Positions 61,769-64,000 of a DNA stretch of 64,000 nt are shown piece after piece (the first letter of the stretch is position 1; each line of letters opens with the position of its first letter). The notes under the pieces are model-generated. The model was not told the origin of the DNA. It did no database searches and saw only the letters and a program-made list of their open reading frames with translations. Source of the stretch: Erythrobacter colymbi (lineage in GTDB: Bacteria; Pseudomonadota; Alphaproteobacteria; Sphingomonadales; Sphingomonadaceae); assembly GCF_002155685.1 (NCBI RefSeq), contig NZ_MUYK01000009.1, forward strand, positions 1-64,000, written 5' to 3'. The position numbers and the translations under genes were made by a program.

Positions 61769-62986
61769 CTAGATGCCGGCCGCCGCCAGCGCCTGGTCCA
61801 TATCCTCGGTGAGGTCCTCGATATCCTCGAGGCCGACATTGATCCGCAGCAGGCCTTCGGTCACGCCCATTTCGGCCCGCGCTTCCTCGGTCAGGCCGGC
61901 GTGGGTGGTCGAGGCGGGGTGGCACATCAGGCTGCGCGCATCGCCGATGTTGTTCGAGATGTCGATCAGCTTGAGCGCATCGAGCAGCGCGAAGGCCCGC
62001 GCGCGGGTGCCGACGTCCAGCGCGAAGATCGGCCCCGTCGCGTCCATCTGCGCGAGCGCGAGGTTGTGGCGCGGGTGGCTCGGCAGGCCCGGATGGAGCA
62101 GGTGCCCGCCCGCCTTCGTCACGCGCGGTTCGAGGAATTCGCCGAGCGCCACCGCGCTCTTGCTCTGGGCAAAGGCGCGCAAGGGGAGCGTCTCCAGCCC
62201 CTTCATCACCACCCAGGCGTTGAAGGCCGAAAGCGTCGGGCCGGTGTTGCGCTGGAAGGGCATCAGCACCTCGTCGATCCACTGCTTGCTCGCGCAGATC
62301 GCGCCCGCCAGCACGCGGCCCTGCCCGTCCATCAGCTTGGTCGCACTGTACGCGACCACATCCGCGCCGAACTGCATCGGGCGCTGCAAGACGGGCGAGG
62401 CGAAGGCATTGTCGACCACCGTGGTGATCCCGTGCGCCTTGGCGAGGCCGCAGACATAGGCGAGATCGACGATATCGAGCGTCGGGTTCGCCGGGGTCTC
62501 GAAGAAGAACACCTTGGTGTTGGGCCGGATCGCGGCATCCCATGCGGCATTGTCGGCACTGTCGATCACGGTCGTCTCGATGCCGAACTTGGGCAGCAGG
62601 CTGTCGACCAGCCAGCGGCACGAGCCGAAGGCGGCGCGCGCGGCGACGACGTGGTCGCCCGCCGAAAGCTGGCACAGCATCGCCGCGGTCATCGCCGCCA
62701 TCCCGCTCGCCTGCGTGCGGCAGGCCTCGGCCCCCTCCATCAGCGCGATGCGTTCTTCGAGCATGGCGACGGTCGGGTTCTGGAGGCGCGAATAGGTCAT
62801 GCCCTGCGCGGTGCCCGCAAAGCGGTCGGCGACGGTCTGGGCGTCGTCGTAGGTATAGCCCGAGGAGAGGAACAGCGCCTCGCTGGTCTCGCCATGTTCG
62901 GAACGCCAGGTGCCGCCGCGCAGCGCCTTGGTTGCGGGTCGCCAGCCGCTGGTGGCGGCGCGGTCCATGCCGGTGGTCTTCTTCAT
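61769..62986 (-). CDS. metZ: O-succinylhomoserine sulfhydrylase
   Basis: A 405-aa PLP enzyme of trans-sulfuration family that makes homocysteine from an activated homoserine and sulfide. The PLP Lys is in VAYSATKLMDGQG; other motifs are SSGYTYDDAQTVADRF, YSRLQNPTVAMLEERIALMEGAEA, ASGMAAM, and FFETPANPTLDIVDL. Length and sequence fit MetZ of alphaproteobacteria better than cystathionine gamma-synthase. Start ATG 62986 precedes MKKTTGMDRAAT. The TetR gene upstream is on the same strand. Confidence 0.92.
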   Translation of the reverse strand: MKKTTGMDRAATSGWRPATKALRGGTWRSEHGETSEALFLSSGYTYDDAQTVADRFAGTAQGMTYSRLQNPTVAMLEERIALMEGAEACRTQASGMAAMTAAMLCQLSAGDHVVAARAAFGSCRWLVDSLLPKFGIETTVIDSADNAAWDAAIRPNTKVFFFETPANPTLDIVDLAYVCGLAKAHGITTVVDNAFASPVLQRPMQFGADVVAYSATKLMDGQGRVLAGAICASKQWIDEVLMPFQRNTGPTLSAFNAWVVMKGLETLPLRAFAQSKSAVALGEFLEPRVTKAGGHLLHPGLPSHPRHNLALAQMDATGPIFALDVGTRARAFALLDALKLIDISNNIGDARSLMCHPASTTHAGLTEEARAEMGVTEGLLRINVGLEDIEDLTEDMDQALAAAGI

Positions 62987-62996
62987 GTGCCCGCCT

Positions 62997-63560
62997 CTAG
63001 GACGGCAGCAGCCCGCCCGCAAGCAGGCCTTCGCGCGCCGCATCGCCGTGCCCGACCGCGGCGAGCATCATCGTCCCCTCGATCACGGTGAGGAGATATC
63101 GCGCGCCGCCCGCCGGATCGGGATCGCCTGCCGGCATCTGCCCTTCGAGCCACACGACCAGCTCGTCCACCATCGCCCGGGCCGCCTCGCGGAAGCCGGG
63201 CAGGCCGCGCGCCGAGCCCGCGACGATTTCCCACCAAAGGTGCATGAAGGGCTGCATCGCCGGATCGCCGTTCTGGGCGAGGATGCGCTCCACCAGCGCC
63301 TCGCGCGTCGTGGGGCGGTCCTGCCCGGCGATCACCCCTTCGAGCATCGCCGCATAGACCTGCGCGATGTGCGACAGCAGATCGACGACCAGCTGTTCCT
63401 TGGTACCGAAGTGGTAGATCAGCATCCGGTCCGAGGTGCCCGCGCCCTTGGCGAGCGGCCGCAGGCTCGCCTGCCCCAGCCCATGCGCGAGCACGTGCGC
63501 CATCAGCAGCGGCAGCAGGCTGTCCTTGGACATCGGAGGCTTCTTCGAGCGCGGGCTCAT
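62997..63560 (-). CDS. TetR-family transcriptional regulator
   Basis: A 187-aa protein: N-terminal HTH (MAHVLAHGLGQASLRPLAKGAGTSDRMLIYHFGTKEQLVVDLLSHI) with the YHFGTKEQL recognition segment, then a helical ligand domain. It ends 10 bases before metZ. It is divergent from the membrane protein gene at 63633, with an array of gtagc/gctac half-sites between them that is the likely operator. Confidence 0.9.
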   Translation of the reverse strand: MSPRSKKPPMSKDSLLPLLMAHVLAHGLGQASLRPLAKGAGTSDRMLIYHFGTKEQLVVDLLSHIAQVYAAMLEGVIAGQDRPTTREALVERILAQNGDPAMQPFMHLWWEIVAGSARGLPGFREAARAMVDELVVWLEGQMPAGDPDPAGGARYLLTVIEGTMMLAAVGHGDAAREGLLAGGLLPS

Positions 63561-63567
63561 GCGGGTG

Positions 63568-63616
63568 CTTGTAGCGGGGTGTAGGGCTTGCTACAAGCGC
63601 ACGTAGCAATCGCTAC
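63568..63616. promoter_or_regulatory. Probable TetR operator: four gtagc half-sites
   Basis: cttgtagc (63568-63575) and gctacaag (63590-63597) form one inverted pair; gtagc (63603-63607) and gctac (63612-63616) form another with a 4-base spacer. They fill the gap between the TetR start and the divergent membrane protein gene, so the regulator probably controls both. Confidence 0.6.
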
Positions 63617-63632
63617 ATATGGGAGACTCGCG

Positions 63633-64000
63633 ATGCCAGACACCCTTACCCCCTTCCTCGCGCTCGCCGGTGGCGGGCTGGTCTTTGCGACCGCCGCGAT
63701 CCTGATGATCCTCGTGCGGCCCGGTGCGCCGGGCAATGCCGTGCTCGCGGGCGGGCTGTCGGCGGGCTTTGCCGCCTTCACCCTCGTCACCATCGCGACC
63801 GAGGGCTTCTTTCCGGTGATCCTCAACCACACCACCAACCTGTGGGGCGTGCAGGTGTGGTGGGACCTGCTGTTCTCGCTGACCGTGGCGTATTTCCTGA
63901 TCCTGCCACGGGCGAAGGCGGCGGGGATGAACCTGCCATTGTGGACGGTGCTGATACTCGCCTCGGCGAGCATTGCGCTCCTCGCCATGTGTGCGCGGCT
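63633..64000 (+). CDS. Membrane protein, 3' end beyond the window
   Basis: From ATG 63633 (SD gggag upstream) the first ~122 residues are open to the window edge: MPDTLTPFLALAGGGLVFATAAILMILV and three further hydrophobic segments (VLAGGLSAGFAAFTLVTIA; VWWDLLFSLTVAYFLIL; PLWTVLILASASIALLAM). It is a polytopic inner-membrane protein of unknown function, probably repressed by the divergent TetR regulator. Confidence 0.7.
   Translation, partial: MPDTLTPFLALAGGGLVFATAAILMILVRPGAPGNAVLAGGLSAGFAAFTLVTIATEGFFPVILNHTTNLWGVQVWWDLLFSLTVAYFLILPRAKAAGMNLPLWTVLILASASIALLAMCAR

Overview
The window is a stretch of a GC-rich alphaproteobacterial chromosome, most likely from the order Sphingomonadales (Erythrobacteraceae such as Erythrobacter or Porphyrobacter). 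Three things support this: the uninterrupted str-S10-spc-alpha ribosomal superoperon with adk next to secY, the mdh-sucD-sucA-sucB-lpd cluster, and the inverted repeats of the 'gtcatccccgcgaaagcggg' kind typical of these genomes. This assignment is inference; no 16S rRNA gene is present. I saw no tRNA, rRNA or CRISPR array.

Layout. 1-5256 is an accessory patch: a complete IS256-family insertion sequence, a degenerate response-regulator-like protein with an OmpR-type DNA-binding tail, a tiny conserved gene, and a long AT-richer reverse transcriptase gene of the defence (Abi/UG) type. At its right edge is a decayed copy of the 3' end of a uvrA gene. 5252-13449 holds uvrA, a three-gene ABC importer of the BtuFCD type and a SleB-like cell-wall hydrolase. 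13711-22089 is the TCA cluster, from which sucC is missing and into which two small AT-richer orphan genes have been slotted. 22100-28913 holds a membrane protein, an amidase, a PepSY protein, a TRIC-type channel, two paralogous secreted Arg/Asp-rich proteins and a serine hydrolase.

29004-49945 (all minus strand) is the translation block, read from high to low coordinates: rpsL, rpsG, fusA, tuf // rpsJ through rplO, secY, adk, an unexpected secreted SRPBCC protein // rpsM, rpsK, rpoA, rplQ. I place sigma70-like promoters before rpsL, rpsJ and rpsM, and terminators after tuf and rplQ. uS5 carries an RGG-rich N-terminal extension and uL3 an acidic tail.

50320-52523 is a second defence locus: an EcoRI-methylase-family adenine methyltransferase translationally coupled to a DUF262-HNH nuclease, bordered by repeat hairpins. 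52524-64000 is ordinary chromosome: regulators, apaG, a chemotaxis receptor, an S9 peptidase, a TonB-like protein, an HCCA isomerase, metZ, and a TetR gene divergent from a membrane protein that runs off the window. The regulators include a LuxR quorum-sensing type gene split by one in-frame amber codon.

The best candidates for something undescribed are the orphan reverse transcriptase with its uvrA-remnant boundary, the methyltransferase/DUF262-HNH pair, and the amber-interrupted LuxR gene.
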